Source: Georgenia sp. TF02-10 (GTDB lineage Bacteria; Actinomycetota; Actinomycetes; Actinomycetales; Actinomycetaceae). From it: a stretch of DNA of 64,000 bases. Every line of letters begins with the position of its first letter. Position 1 is the first letter of the stretch. The translations under genes and the position numbers were made by a program. The notes beneath the pieces are model-generated. The model was not told the DNA's origin and did not search any database. It was given only the letters and a program-made list of their open reading frames with translations. This document shows positions 54,357-63,847 of this stretch, in pieces. The stretch lies in assembly GCF_022759505.1 (NCBI RefSeq), contig NZ_CP094289.1, forward strand, positions 930,001 through 994,000. The letters run 5' to 3'.

Positions 54357-55301
54357 TCATCCCCCAGGTTCTGATGCTTGTCCTCCGGCGGCCTTGCCCC
54401 CCGGATGCTCTTCGGCCGAGCGTCCGCGGAACCGCGACGGTTCGCAGCCGTGATACTCCTTGAACCGCTTCGCGAAGTAGGAGGGTGTGTCGAAGCCGAC
54501 CCGCCGGGCGATCGCCGCGACGGCCAGGTCGGTGCTGTCCAGAAGGCGCGCGGCCGCTTCGAGGCGCATCCGGATGTGCAGCTGCCGCGGGCCGTAGCCG
54601 TACCGGGTCTTCACGGACCGGATGACGTGACCCTCGCTGAAGGCGAACCGCTGGGCGAGGTGCGCTGCGGTCACCTTCTGGTCGAGGTGCTGGCCGAGGT
54701 AAGCGTGGACGTCCTCGGCCAGGTCCTGCTGAGCAGGCACTGCCGTGATCTCATCGGCCAGGATCGCCAGCGCGCTCAGGAAGGCCGCCTGGTACACGAC
54801 CTCGGGGCGGTCGAGCGTGTGGAACGCCTTGGCATGGGCGAAGTTGTCGATGCGGACGTGCTCGGCTGAGACGAGGGCGTCGTAGAGGTGGACCAGCGGT
54901 GCGCCGTCGAGCGTGCCGGTCGTCGGCAGAATGATCGAGAACGGGTCCTTCGTGTAGTACTTCCCCTTGTTCAGCCGGCGGCTGCGGGGCGGGCCGGCCG
55001 TCTCGGTGAGGGCCCAGCCACCAGGGGCGTGGAAGTGGGCCCACGCGAACGTCGTCTCCGAGGTGCAGTGCCGCCACCCCCGGTGCGGCGTGCCCGGCGG
55101 GATGAGCAGGTACTGCCCGTGCCCCAGGTGATGCTGCTCGCCGTCGACCTCCATGTCGAGCGTGCCCTCGTCGACCAGCAGAAGGTCGAAGGTCTGCCCC
55201 AGGACCCGCTTCTCGTGAAGATCACCGGGGCGGAACCGAGAGCGACCACCGACGACGAGGTACGGCATCGGGGGGCACGACAGCTGGACGAGCATGGTCA
55301 C
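54357..55301 (-). CDS. AraC-family regulator with cupin sensing domain
   Basis: 314 residues. N-terminal AraC-type cupin (about 10-110; DLLLVDEGTLDMEVDGEQHHLGHGQYLLIPPGTPH) and C-terminal double helix-turn-helix (about 195-295; VTAAHLAQRFAFSEGHVIRSVK and VAAIARRVGFDTPSYFAKRFKEYHGCEPSRFR). It is divergent from the symporter/GH127 operon with 250 bases between, so it probably controls that operon in response to a sugar. Confidence 0.9.
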   Translation of the reverse strand: MTMLVQLSCPPMPYLVVGGRSRFRPGDLHEKRVLGQTFDLLLVDEGTLDMEVDGEQHHLGHGQYLLIPPGTPHRGWRHCTSETTFAWAHFHAPGGWALTETAGPPRSRRLNKGKYYTKDPFSIILPTTGTLDGAPLVHLYDALVSAEHVRIDNFAHAKAFHTLDRPEVVYQAAFLSALAILADEITAVPAQQDLAEDVHAYLGQHLDQKVTAAHLAQRFAFSEGHVIRSVKTRYGYGPRQLHIRMRLEAAARLLDSTDLAVAAIARRVGFDTPSYFAKRFKEYHGCEPSRFRGRSAEEHPGGKAAGGQASEPGG

Positions 55302-55551
55302 CTCGGAGCGCAGTTTTGTTCCATCGATCGTAGTCTGACGGCAATCGTTCGGGCTCGTTCACGAGCGATGACGAGCGTCGGGACGTAGGCGAGTTCCAAG
55401 GACGGCCCGCCGGGGGTCAGACTCGTTGCACCCGTCGTGCGCGGATCGGGGCAGCGCGGCGCAGGCTTGCGACTGGGAGCGGTCGCGCGGCCGGGCCAGC
55501 CTCGTCCTGAAGGAGCCAACGCCGGCTCGAGTGACGGACGGAGAGGTTGTC

Positions 55552-56904
55552 ATGCGCAGGGTTCTGGGGAACTACAGGTTCTCGATCATCTTGCTGTTCG
55601 GGGTAGTCGTCGGGGCCGTCCTCGGGCTCACGCTGGGGGAGAGGGCGATTGTTCTCAAGCCGGTGGCCGACGTCTTCCTGAACTTGGTGTTCTGCCTGAT
55701 CGTCCCGGTGGTCATCACGTCGATCTCGTCGTCCATCGCGGCGATGGGCAACCTGGGGAAGCTGAGGAAGATCCTCCTGCTCTTCCTTGCGGTGATCGTG
55801 GTGACCGGTTTGATGACCGCGCTGCTGGCCCTGCTGACGGCGCTGATCTTCAAGCCGGCACAGGGTGCGGTGCTCGACCTGGAGCAGGACACCAGTGGCA
55901 TCACCGGGAACCTGGACCTGGTTGGCCTGTTCACCACCGACGACTTCGTCAACCTGCTGTCGATCGACAACATGATGCCGATGATCGTGTTCTCCGTGCT
56001 GCTCGGGATCTCGGCCGCGCTGGTCGGGCAGGCCGCCGAGCCGCTGAGCAAGCTCCTCGCCTCCGCCACCGAGGTGCTGTCGAAGATGGTCGCGATCGTC
56101 ATGTACATCGCCCCGATCGGCATCGCCGCGTACTTCGCCTCGCTCGTCGGGACGATGGGTGGCCAGGTGATCTCGTCGATCGCCCGCCTGTCGGTCATGT
56201 ACGTGCTCTTCTGCGTCGTCTTCTTCGTCCTGTTCGGCGTGGCGTTCAGCTATGCCGGGGGCGGCCGCGAGGGCGTGCGCCGGTACTTCAAGAACGTGTG
56301 GCTGCCGGCAGCGACAGGCATGGGGACCTGCAGCTCGACCGCCAGCATCCCCGCGAACCGCATCGCCTGCGAGCAGATGGGCATCCCGCGCGTCATCAGC
56401 GACCTGGTGGTCCCTCTCGGTGCAAGCATGCACAAGAACGGCGTCGTGTCGGTCCAGATGTTCAAGATCATCTTCCTGCTCGGTGTGTTCGACCGACCGA
56501 TCGACGTCCCTACCGTCCTCACGGCGGTCTTCGTCGCCGTCATCAGTGGCATCATCGTCGGAACGATCCCCAGCGGCGGCTTCATCGGAGAGCTCTTCAT
56601 CGTCACCGCGTTCGGGTTCCCCACCGAGGTGGTCCCGATCATCGTGATTATGGGCACGCTCACCGACCCGTTCTGCACCATGAACAACGTGGCCGGTGAC
56701 TCGGCCGCGGCGATGTTCATCGCCCGCGTGGTCGAGGGCAAGGACTGGATCAAGCGCACGGTCGGCACCGGTGACCGCCCGACCGATGACGGCCCCGCCG
56801 CAGCAGTCGGCGAGGAGCTCGCCGAGGTAACGGAGGACGGACGGCACGTTGCTGCCGCCAGGCTGAACGGCCTGGCCGATGCCCGGACCGAGGCCGCACG
56901 ATGA
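55552..56904 (+). CDS. Dicarboxylate/amino acid:cation symporter (DAACS), atypical
   Basis: 450 residues from an ATG preceded by GGAGAGG; earlier starts lack a site. Eight membrane helices and two re-entrant hairpins are expected: GTCSSTASIP (258-267) matches the first hairpin, GASMHKNGVV replaces the usual NMDGT motif, and DPFCTMNNVAGD (372-383) replaces DRxRTxxNVxGD. The Arg that holds acidic side chains is Cys here, as in neutral amino-acid members of the family. The substrate is thus unlikely to be glutamate or aspartate. It overlaps the GH127 start (ATGA). Confidence 0.88.
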   Translation: MRRVLGNYRFSIILLFGVVVGAVLGLTLGERAIVLKPVADVFLNLVFCLIVPVVITSISSSIAAMGNLGKLRKILLLFLAVIVVTGLMTALLALLTALIFKPAQGAVLDLEQDTSGITGNLDLVGLFTTDDFVNLLSIDNMMPMIVFSVLLGISAALVGQAAEPLSKLLASATEVLSKMVAIVMYIAPIGIAAYFASLVGTMGGQVISSIARLSVMYVLFCVVFFVLFGVAFSYAGGGREGVRRYFKNVWLPAATGMGTCSSTASIPANRIACEQMGIPRVISDLVVPLGASMHKNGVVSVQMFKIIFLLGVFDRPIDVPTVLTAVFVAVISGIIVGTIPSGGFIGELFIVTAFGFPTEVVPIIVIMGTLTDPFCTMNNVAGDSAAAMFIARVVEGKDWIKRTVGTGDRPTDDGPAAAVGEELAEVTEDGRHVAAARLNGLADARTEAAR

Positions 56905-59210
56905 CCGGCTCCGCCACGCCGTCGACGGTCCGAGCCGCCAACGAAGCCGACCTCCTGGCAGATGTTGCCGAGATCTACCTCGGCAACCTCGCCACGGTCG
57001 AGACCGACCTGACGCTGCCACCGCGCGGCAGCCGGGGCACCCGGTTCACCTGGCGGTCCGGTGAGCCCTTGTTCCTCTCGCACGCCGGCCGGGTGACTCG
57101 GCCCAGCCCTGGCGTGGGCAACCGGGTGGTTCCGCTCCACCTGACCGCAACCCTTGACGGGGCCATCGTCCAGCGCGCCTGGGAGGTCACGATCCTCGAG
57201 GAGGAGCTCGTCCTGGCCGTCGCGGAGGTGATCCCGGTGCGGGTGACCCTGGTGGGCGACGAGGTGCTGAGGCTGCCGGCGTTCGCGGTGGTCCGGCTCG
57301 AGGACGGCCGCACCACCGTGCGCGCCGTCGCGTGGGGAGAGCCCGAGCCCGTCCCCGGGGGGCTTCGGGCCCGCGGCACCGTGGAGGGCACCGACCTGCC
57401 GGCCGTCTCCACCGTGGTGCGTCTCCACGCGGACCCGACACAGGCCGAGCTCACCCGTCGGCGGGTGACCCGGCAGGTCACCACCGGAGCGGCCGCCCGG
57501 CTCACCGGGCGCGGCCGGTTGCCGGCCGCGGCGCGTGACGTCGTCGCACATCTGCACGAGGTAGACGTCGACCGGCTGCTGCACGGGTTCCGCGCGGCCG
57601 CGGGCCTCGACACCCGCGGCACGGAGCCCATGACGGGATGGGACAGCCCGGACAGCCTGCTGCGCGGGCACACCACCGGCCACTACCTGTCGGCACTCGC
57701 GCTCGCGTGGCGGTCTACCGGGGACCCGGAGCTGGCCGACAAGGTGACCGCACTTGTGCGCGGCCTCGCCGAGTGCCAGGACGCGCTCGGCTGCAGCGGC
57801 CATGGCGAGGGCTTCCTCAGCTCCTACAGCGAGGAGCAGTTCGACCTTCTGGAGGAGCTGACCACCTACCCGACGATCTGGGCGCCGTACTACACCCTGG
57901 ACAAGATCATGTCCGGCCTTCTCGACGCCTACGAGATGGCGGGGAACGCGGAGGCGCTGGCGGTATGTGCTCGCGTCGGCACCTGGGTGGGCCGGCGGCT
58001 CTCGAGGGTGCCCGTGCAGCGGCGCGACGCGATGTGGTCGATCTACATCGCCGGCGAGTACGGCGCCATGATCTCGACCCTGGTGCGGCTGCACCGCCTC
58101 ACCGGGGACGAGGGGCCGCTGCGCGCCGCACGGTACTTCAGCAACGACAAGCTGTTCGAGCCCTTGCAGCAGGGGTACGACACGCTCGACGGGATGCATG
58201 CGAACCAGCACATCCCTCAGGTCATGGGCGCGCTGGACCTGTTCACCTACGGGCGGGAGAACCGGCACTGGGCGACGGCCGAGCGGTTCTGGGAGCTGGT
58301 GACCGAGCACCACACGGTGCCCGTGGGCGGGACCGGCGAGACCGAGATGTTCCGCGCTCCCGACGCCGTGGCGGCGTCGCTGACCGACAAGTCCGCAGAG
58401 ACGTGCGCCACGTACAACATGATGAAGCTCTCCGCCGCGCTGTTCCGCTCGGCCCCCGACGCCCGGTACATGGACTACTACGAGCACGCGCTGGCCAACC
58501 ACGTCGCGGCGACGTTCAGCGGACGTCCGGACGGTGGGTCCACCTACTTCCTGCCGCTGTCGCCGGGCGCGACCCGGTCCTTCGACACCGACGAGAACAC
58601 CTGCTGCCACGGCACCGGGCTCGAGAACCCGTTCCGCTTCCAGGAGGACGTGGTCACGGTGCGCGACGAGCGCACGTGGTACCTGAACCTGTACGTGCCG
58701 GCCGAGCTGGAGGACCGACGCACCGGCGTCCGGTTCGAGCTCGTACGTCGCGGCGCCGGGCGTTGGACGCTCGTGGCGAGAGAGGCCAGCAATGTGGAAC
58801 TGCGGCTGCGGCGTCCCGGGTACGCCACGGTGTTCACCGTGCGTCGTCGGGGCGAGACCGTCGGGGTCGCCCCCGGGCCGGACGGCTACCTGGTGGTCCC
58901 CGGGCCGTGGAGCCCGGCCGACGAGCTGGACATCGAGATCGAGGTCGCCACCCGGGTGCGGCGCTGCCCGGACGACCCGCAGCTGTTCTGGCTGCAGCAC
59001 GGGCCCCATGTGCTCGCCGCGGTCCACCCGCGCAAGACCGTGCTGCCGCTCCCGGCGGAGCGGGCACGAGCCACCGTGGCCGCCCGGCCGTGGGCGGAGG
59101 CCTGGGAGGTCGACGGCGTCCGGCTCGTGCCCGTCGCCGAGGTGGGCGACCACGCCTACCACGTGGTGATGCGCGACGGCGAGGAGGTCCAGGGCGTCGC
59201 GACCCAGTGA
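56901..59210 (+). CDS. GH127 beta-L-arabinofuranosidase family protein
   Basis: 769 residues. A N-terminal beta-rich region (about 1-200) precedes an (alpha/alpha)6 barrel. Catalytic and zinc-site residues as in GH127 HypBA1: acid/base Glu482 (GTGETEMF), Glu500 and Cys502 (AETCATYNM), and the Cys568-Cys569 pair (NTCCHGTGLEN) with the Cys nucleophile. GH127 enzymes release L-arabinose from beta-arabinofuranosides, best known from hydroxyproline-linked arabinooligosaccharides of plant extensin. No signal peptide, so the substrate must be imported. Operon with the symporter; a strong terminator follows. Confidence 0.9.
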   Translation: MTGSATPSTVRAANEADLLADVAEIYLGNLATVETDLTLPPRGSRGTRFTWRSGEPLFLSHAGRVTRPSPGVGNRVVPLHLTATLDGAIVQRAWEVTILEEELVLAVAEVIPVRVTLVGDEVLRLPAFAVVRLEDGRTTVRAVAWGEPEPVPGGLRARGTVEGTDLPAVSTVVRLHADPTQAELTRRRVTRQVTTGAAARLTGRGRLPAAARDVVAHLHEVDVDRLLHGFRAAAGLDTRGTEPMTGWDSPDSLLRGHTTGHYLSALALAWRSTGDPELADKVTALVRGLAECQDALGCSGHGEGFLSSYSEEQFDLLEELTTYPTIWAPYYTLDKIMSGLLDAYEMAGNAEALAVCARVGTWVGRRLSRVPVQRRDAMWSIYIAGEYGAMISTLVRLHRLTGDEGPLRAARYFSNDKLFEPLQQGYDTLDGMHANQHIPQVMGALDLFTYGRENRHWATAERFWELVTEHHTVPVGGTGETEMFRAPDAVAASLTDKSAETCATYNMMKLSAALFRSAPDARYMDYYEHALANHVAATFSGRPDGGSTYFLPLSPGATRSFDTDENTCCHGTGLENPFRFQEDVVTVRDERTWYLNLYVPAELEDRRTGVRFELVRRGAGRWTLVAREASNVELRLRRPGYATVFTVRRRGETVGVAPGPDGYLVVPGPWSPADELDIEIEVATRVRRCPDDPQLFWLQHGPHVLAAVHPRKTVLPLPAERARATVAARPWAEAWEVDGVRLVPVAEVGDHAYHVVMRDGEEVQGVATQ

Positions 59211-59220
59211 CGGAGGAGAA

Positions 59221-59263
59221 GGCTCCGTGCCCGGTGCGGGTACCACCGGGCACGGGGCCTTTT
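59221..59263 (+). terminator. Strong intrinsic terminator after the GH127 gene
   Basis: Sixteen-base arms (GGCTCCGTGCCCGGTG and its near-perfect complement, one G-T pair) enclose a seven-base loop and are followed by TTTT. It begins ten bases after the GH127 stop. Confidence 0.9.
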
Positions 59264-59465
59264 CGCATCGGTGTTCAAGGCCTCGTCGGACGCGGCCGCC
59301 CGATCGGCACGGGCGCGGTGCCCGGGTGGGGCGGGGCGTTGTGGTGTCCGCCCGCGCGCCAGCGGTTCGCGCTCGTCGTCTGTCGAGATCGGTCGGGGCC
59401 TCGGACGTGCCTCGTCGCCGTACCCCCGGGTGCACCGGGGATGGTGAGCTGCTGGGGCCGAGACC

Positions 59466-59852
59466 CTAGACGCTGGTCGGTCGGTCGTTCGCTGCTGCGG
59501 CCTCGTGCCGACGGGTGCGAGCGGTGGCGCGCCACAGGACGACGCCCGCCGGAGCCAGCAAGGCCGTCGCAGCGGCCCCTCCGATGATGAAGGTCCGCGC
59601 ACGCGACTCCGGCGTGCGGGTGGAGACGCGGAGCGCCTCGAGTCCTCCGCCTGTGCAGGTAAGCTGGTTCAGCACGTCGTAGTCGCCGTCGAGCAGCAGC
59701 TCGAAGCCGCGGCCGTCCACGGTCGTGCTCGCTGGGTTCTTGGCGAGCGGTGCCGGCTCGCCGTTGTCGAGACACCTCACCTCGTCCCGGCGCAGGTCCT
59801 CGCCGGAGGCCCAGACGGAGGCCACCATGCCCGGTGCGGAGATGCGAAATAG
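59466..59852 (-). pseudogene. 3' part of a gene split by an ISL3-type element
   Basis: Encodes the C-terminal about 128 residues of a protein that starts at 61439. The join across the target duplication reads GDLF then RISAPG in one frame. This part contains an extracytoplasmic-looking domain with two Cys (RCLDNGE and LTCTGG), then a membrane helix near the end (TFIIGGAAATALLAPAGVVLW). The short start just inside the insertion element (MTHRSVKRALF) is an artefact of the IS end. Function unknown. Confidence 0.85.
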
Positions 59853-61275
59853 GGCTCTCTTGACTGATCTGTGGGTCATTTCGGCTTCCCGCGGCCGGGG
59901 AGGGGTGGGCAGTAGCCGCCGAGGGCGAGCATGGCCAGGGCGACGAGGGCTTCGGGCCGGTGGAAGCCGAAGGCCTGTCTGGTCAGGAGGCGGATCTTGG
60001 TGTTCGTGGACTCGATGAGCCCGTTGGACAGGCCGTGGTCGAGGGTGGCGTCGATCGCGTCACGGTGCTTGACGATGTGGCGCTGGAGGTCGACGAAGGT
60101 GGGGATGCGGCAGCGCCGGGCCCAGGAGATCCACCGGTCCAGGGCGTCCTTGGCGTCCTGGCCGCGGAGCTGGAAGACGGTGCGCAGGCCTTCCTTGAGC
60201 AGGTAGGCCCGGTAGAGCAGCGGGTCGGTCTTGGCGACCCAGGCGAGCTTCGTGGTCTGCTTCTCGGTCAGGTTCTCCGGGTTCTTCCACAGCGCGTAGC
60301 GGGCGTGCTTGAGCGCTCTGGCGTCCCCGCTCGCCCGGCCGGCGCGGCGGCGGGTCACCGCGCCCCGGGCACGGTTCCAGGCCTGGCGGCGGACCTCGTC
60401 CAGGGCGTCGGTGGCCCAGGCGACGACATGGAACGGATCGGCGCAGCGCACCGCGTTCGGGCACCGCTCGGCGACCACGGCGGCGATCCAGTCCGCCGCG
60501 TCCGCGGACACGTGGGTGATCTGCGCGCACCGGTCCGGGCCGAGCGCGTCGAAGAAGGCCCGCAGGGTGGCCTTGTCCCGCCCCGGCGCGGCCCAGAGCA
60601 GGCGCCCGGTGTCGTGGTCGACCACCACGGTGAGGTAGCGGTGGCCCTTCTTGTAGGAGACCTCATCGATGCCGATCCGGCGCAGGCCGGCGGACCGGTC
60701 GACCCCGGCGAGGGCGTCGCCGGCGACCCGGGTGAGGATCGCCCCGACCGTGCGCCAGGCGATACGCATCAGCTGGGCCACCGCGGTCTTGGAGCACCGC
60801 ACCGTCAACCAGGCGATCTGATCATCGAAGGCCAGGGTGTGCCCGGCCCCGTGCCGTGCCCAGGGCACGTGCGCGACCACGACCCCGTGCTCGGCGCAGG
60901 TCACCCGCGGGGCGTCGGCCTCGACGAACGTCCTGACCGTGCCCAGATCCAGCGCCCGCCACCGCCGCCGCCCGGTACCGGCGTCATACCCCGGCGCCCG
61001 GCGCCGGCAGATCCCGCACCGACCCCGCCAGCGCCGCGAGACCCGGACGTGGACCGTGACCTCCCCGACGCCTCCACCACCGTCCGCGTCGCCCTCGACC
61101 CGCTCGATCACCACGCCCTGCTCGACCCCGATCAGGGCACGCCATACCCTTGCGTTGCGCACGCCGCTCTCCGCTCTTCAGGTGACTGACCGTCGACAAG
61201 CCAGAAACCTAGACGGAGAGCGGCGTGCCCCTACCCCCGGCGCGCCGAACCACCCACAGATGGGTCAGGAGAGCC
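59853..61275. mobile_element. ISL3-family insertion sequence, 1423 bp
   Basis: Ends GGCTCTC...GAGAGCC with inverted repeats of about 24 bases (GGGCTCTC-TTGAC / similar, then TCTGTGGGT). Exact eight-base target duplication CGAAATAG at 59845-59852 and 61276-61283. One intact transposase gene. The duplication is perfect, so insertion is recent. Confidence 0.95.
59876..61162 (-). CDS. ISL3-family transposase
   Basis: 428 residues. N-terminal zinc-ribbon region (CGICRRRAPGYD...VTCAEH), helix-turn-helix (SKTAVAQLMRIAWRTVGAIL), and DDE core: Asp in RIGIDEVSYKKGHRYLTVVVD, Asp in RCADPFHVVAWATDAL, Glu in GLIESTNTKIRLLTRQAFGF. The C-terminal part matches ISL3/IS204-type enzymes. No frameshift. Confidence 0.95.
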   Translation of the reverse strand: MRNARVWRALIGVEQGVVIERVEGDADGGGGVGEVTVHVRVSRRWRGRCGICRRRAPGYDAGTGRRRWRALDLGTVRTFVEADAPRVTCAEHGVVVAHVPWARHGAGHTLAFDDQIAWLTVRCSKTAVAQLMRIAWRTVGAILTRVAGDALAGVDRSAGLRRIGIDEVSYKKGHRYLTVVVDHDTGRLLWAAPGRDKATLRAFFDALGPDRCAQITHVSADAADWIAAVVAERCPNAVRCADPFHVVAWATDALDEVRRQAWNRARGAVTRRRAGRASGDARALKHARYALWKNPENLTEKQTTKLAWVAKTDPLLYRAYLLKEGLRTVFQLRGQDAKDALDRWISWARRCRIPTFVDLQRHIVKHRDAIDATLDHGLSNGLIESTNTKIRLLTRQAFGFHRPEALVALAMLALGGYCPPLPGRGKPK

Positions 61276-61439
61276 CGAAATAGGTCGCCCGGACCGTAGG
61301 TGTCATCCGTGAACCGACCGGGGAACTCGTTGAGCTGGGTGATGCCGAGGACGATCGCCGTCGGCCCGGTCACGATCGCGCTCATGCAGGCGATGGCAAA
61401 CAGTGACAGGGTCTTGTTCCACATCGTGCGGAACGACAA
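61276..61439 (-). pseudogene. 5' part of the ISL3-split gene
   Basis: Starts with TTG (or an ATG five codons later), MSFRTMWNK, then a membrane helix (LSLFAIACMSAIVTGPTAIVL) and TQLNEFPGRFTDDTYGPGDLF, where the insertion interrupts it. Rejoined with 59466-59852 it gives about 180 residues with one N-terminal and one C-terminal helix and an external loop. No family recognised. Confidence 0.85.
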
Positions 61440-61954
61440 CGGTTACTCTCCCTCGGTAGCCGGTGGAACGCGAAGTTCCGCGAAGGCTACCGCCCGCCTG
61501 CAAGGCGGGTCGGGCTCGGCACCTAGTGTCGACGATCGACCGTGGGTCGGGGCCAGCTGGCTGGAACCCTGCCGGAGCTGTCGTGCCGGCTGCGGGCAGG
61601 CGAGAAGGCCCCTGCACGCCGAAGTTCGGGCCCGTCCGTCCGGGATTTCGCTGGTGGATGCGCTGTAGCGTCACGACCGTGGGGTTTTCGCCGGTAACTA
61701 TATACCCCCTGCAGGGCATGCGCACCTGGGCGAACGTGTACCGCTCGGGCTGCTGCGAGTGGCGCAAGCGCAAGCCCTCGGTCACCCCCCGCTGGCGCGC
61801 CGAGCTCCGCGAGATCATCCAGCGCATCTTTAGCCACCCGAATCCGGCGGCGCAGCAGGCGGTGGCCAGGCGAACGCGACTTCAGCGCTCCAACGGAACT
61901 CTGAAAGCGCTGGCAGGGCTTCTCCCTCGCTATCCTGTGCCTCCAGAGGCTGCC
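61440..61954. other. Gene-poor stretch
   Basis: About 515 bases. Open frames exist on both strands but none has a ribosome-binding site or family features. A perfect palindrome CCCTGCAGGG at 61707-61716 sits within TATACCCCCTGCAGGGCATG and may be a small operator. Confidence 0.4.
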
Positions 61955-62332
61955 TCAACCGGCCGACTGCGTCCTGCCTGAAGTTCGTTCTTCGTGGTCA
62001 TGTGCGCCGGACAGTTTGAAGCCGAGCCGTCCGTGGGCGAACCCACCACCTGCGCGGATGGCGGTGGCGACCCAGGCGGCTTCTGAAAGCTCGGTCTCGG
62101 TCGCGCCCGCTTTCACTGCCGCGTTGCTGTGCGCGTCGATGCAGTAGACGCATTGTGTGGTGATACCCACAGCGAGGGCGATGAGTTCGCGGTACTTGAG
62201 GGGGATCTCTCGTCCGTCGCTGGCGAAAACAGCACGGTCGAAGGCGTTGAACGCGGCAAGGATGTCCGGGGTTGTTTCCTTGTAGGCGGTGGTGTAGCGC
62301 TTGTCGGCTCGACGGTCGAAGTAGTCGTTCAC
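61955..62332 (-). CDS. Carboxymuconolactone decarboxylase/AhpD-like protein
   Basis: 125 residues. The signature TTQCVYCIDAHSNAA holds the Cys-x-x-Cys and the following His of the AhpD/CMD family, preceded by PLKYRELIALAVG. Members act as thiol peroxidase-type reductases or decarboxylases. Last gene of an operon with the NTF2-like and LLM genes (19-base gap), so it may work on the same substrate. No signal peptide. Confidence 0.88.
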   Translation of the reverse strand: MNDYFDRRADKRYTTAYKETTPDILAAFNAFDRAVFASDGREIPLKYRELIALAVGITTQCVYCIDAHSNAAVKAGATETELSEAAWVATAIRAGGGFAHGRLGFKLSGAHDHEERTSGRTQSAG

Positions 62333-62351
62333 TGTGTTATCCTCCGTGGCT

Positions 62352-62789
62352 TCACAGTCCGTGGGAGATGACTTCGCGGCGGCTGATGCGCCAGCCAGCG
62401 TCGGTGCGTCTCAGGGTGTCGAGGTACTGCCCGATCAGTACGGGCATGGGGCCGGGTTGATTGTTTCCCAGCCGGAGGAACTTGCTGCGGACCTGGACCT
62501 CGTCACCGCGGTCGGCGACGATCTCGCTGTTGGTGGTGTGGTGGGACAGCGCGGGTCGTGTCAGTGCCGACCGGTAGGTATACGGGTCGTCGGTACTGCC
62601 GGTCATGGCTGCGAGGACGCGTTTCCTTCCTCTGATGACCTGGCCGGGCTGACCGGGCGGCACGGCGTGGGTGAAGTCGAATTCGACGTCCTCGGTGAGT
62701 ACCTGGTCGAAGGGCACCGTGCCGGCGTCGAGAGCATGCCCGTACCGGGCGATGGTCTGCATGATCTCGTAGTAGTCCTCGAACTTCAC
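62352..62789 (-). CDS. NTF2/SnoaL-like protein
   Basis: 145 residues from a GTG that overlaps the LLM gene stop (GTGA). The sequence gives the cone-shaped alpha+beta fold typical of SnoaL-like proteins: YGHALDAGTVPFDQVLTEDVEFDF, a central beta sheet and the end DTLRRTDAGWRISRREV. Such proteins are small-molecule isomerases, dehydratases or binding proteins. Role in the operon is unknown. Confidence 0.82.
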   Translation of the reverse strand: MKFEDYYEIMQTIARYGHALDAGTVPFDQVLTEDVEFDFTHAVPPGQPGQVIRGRKRVLAAMTGSTDDPYTYRSALTRPALSHHTTNSEIVADRGDEVQVRSKFLRLGNNQPGPMPVLIGQYLDTLRRTDAGWRISRREVISHGL

Positions 62790-63847
62790 CGCTCGCCCCG
62801 TTCCGTCATGGCGGGCTCCGGCTGTGGCGCGAGATCGAACGCCTGCGCGAGGAGTTCGTGCGAGTGGCGGCGGGCGGTGGGATCGGCGATGAGGTCTTGG
62901 ATCATGAGCTCGTCGGCCCCGCTCTCCTCGATCATCTGCTCCAGCGTGGCGCGCACTTCGGCAGGGCTGCCGGCGACGAACCTGGGCCAGCGGCCGTCGG
63001 TGATCGTGACCGGCTCGTCCTTCTCGGCCTGGCTCATCTCGCGGGCGGCCTCATCGGGGGTGGGCACCATGACTGCTCCCGCTTCCCGGCCGGCCCGGCG
63101 CAGCCGTGCGTAGTAGCCCTTCGGGGAGCCTGCCAGGTGCAGGCCGTCGGCGCTGGTCTCACCCACGGCGACGTTGACCCCGAGGATCGCTCGCGGCGAG
63201 TCCAGCCCGAAGCCCTGGGGCTCGAAGTTCTCGCGGTAGTGGCGCAGGGCCGGGGCTGCGCCTTGGGGGTTGATGAACCCGGCGAAGGTGTAGCCGATAC
63301 CCAGCCCCGCTGCGAGGTTCGACCCGTTCGGGCTGGACCCCAGCAGCCAGGTCTGCGGGACTTCGGGCACGGTGGTCATCAGCGGATGCCCGGCGAAGGG
63401 ATGGTCCTCGGGGAAGGACTCATACAGCCAGGCCAGAGTCTCCAGGACCTGCTGCTGGTGATCGGCCTGAGCAGGGTGCTGGCGGTTCTGCTGGAACGCG
63501 AGGTCGAGTACCGGGCCCGCCGTGGCGCGCCCCATGCCCAGGTCGACCCGGCCCGGAGCCATCGCCTCCAACTGCTTGAACATCTCCGCGACCTTGAACG
63601 GGCTGTAGTGGTTCATCAGCAGCGAGCCCGAGCCCAACCGGATCCGCGAGGTGACCATCGCCGTAGCGGCGATCAGCAGCTCAGGGTGATGCGAGGCGCC
63701 CGATCGGCTCAGATGATGCTCGGCGAACCACACCCGGTGGTACCCCAGCGCCTCGGCGTGTCGGGCGTTGTCCAGCGAGTCGGCCAGCGCATCCGTCTCC
63801 GTGGTTCCGGGAGCGACCGTCCCGAGGTCGATGATGGACAGTTTCAC
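62786..63847 (-). CDS. LLM-class flavin-dependent oxidoreductase
   Basis: 353 residues from a GTG preceded by GAGGAG; the upstream open frame is not conserved. Features of the luciferase-like monooxygenase barrel: VKLSIIDLG start, YHRVWFAEHHL, IRLGSGSLLMNHYSPFKVAE and GRVDLGMGRATAG. Uses FMNH2 or F420 to oxidise an unidentified substrate. Upstream 150 bases to the window end show no gene. It heads a three-gene operon with the NTF2-like and AhpD-like proteins. Confidence 0.92.
   Translation of the reverse strand: MKLSIIDLGTVAPGTTETDALADSLDNARHAEALGYHRVWFAEHHLSRSGASHHPELLIAATAMVTSRIRLGSGSLLMNHYSPFKVAEMFKQLEAMAPGRVDLGMGRATAGPVLDLAFQQNRQHPAQADHQQQVLETLAWLYESFPEDHPFAGHPLMTTVPEVPQTWLLGSSPNGSNLAAGLGIGYTFAGFINPQGAAPALRHYRENFEPQGFGLDSPRAILGVNVAVGETSADGLHLAGSPKGYYARLRRAGREAGAVMVPTPDEAAREMSQAEKDEPVTITDGRWPRFVAGSPAEVRATLEQMIEESGADELMIQDLIADPTARRHSHELLAQAFDLAPQPEPAMTERGER

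Noticed and set aside
61701-61720. TATACCCCCTGCAGGGCATG as a CsoR/CstR-type operator.
   Set aside because: The right half does not complete the usual palindrome and no target gene or regulator is adjacent.
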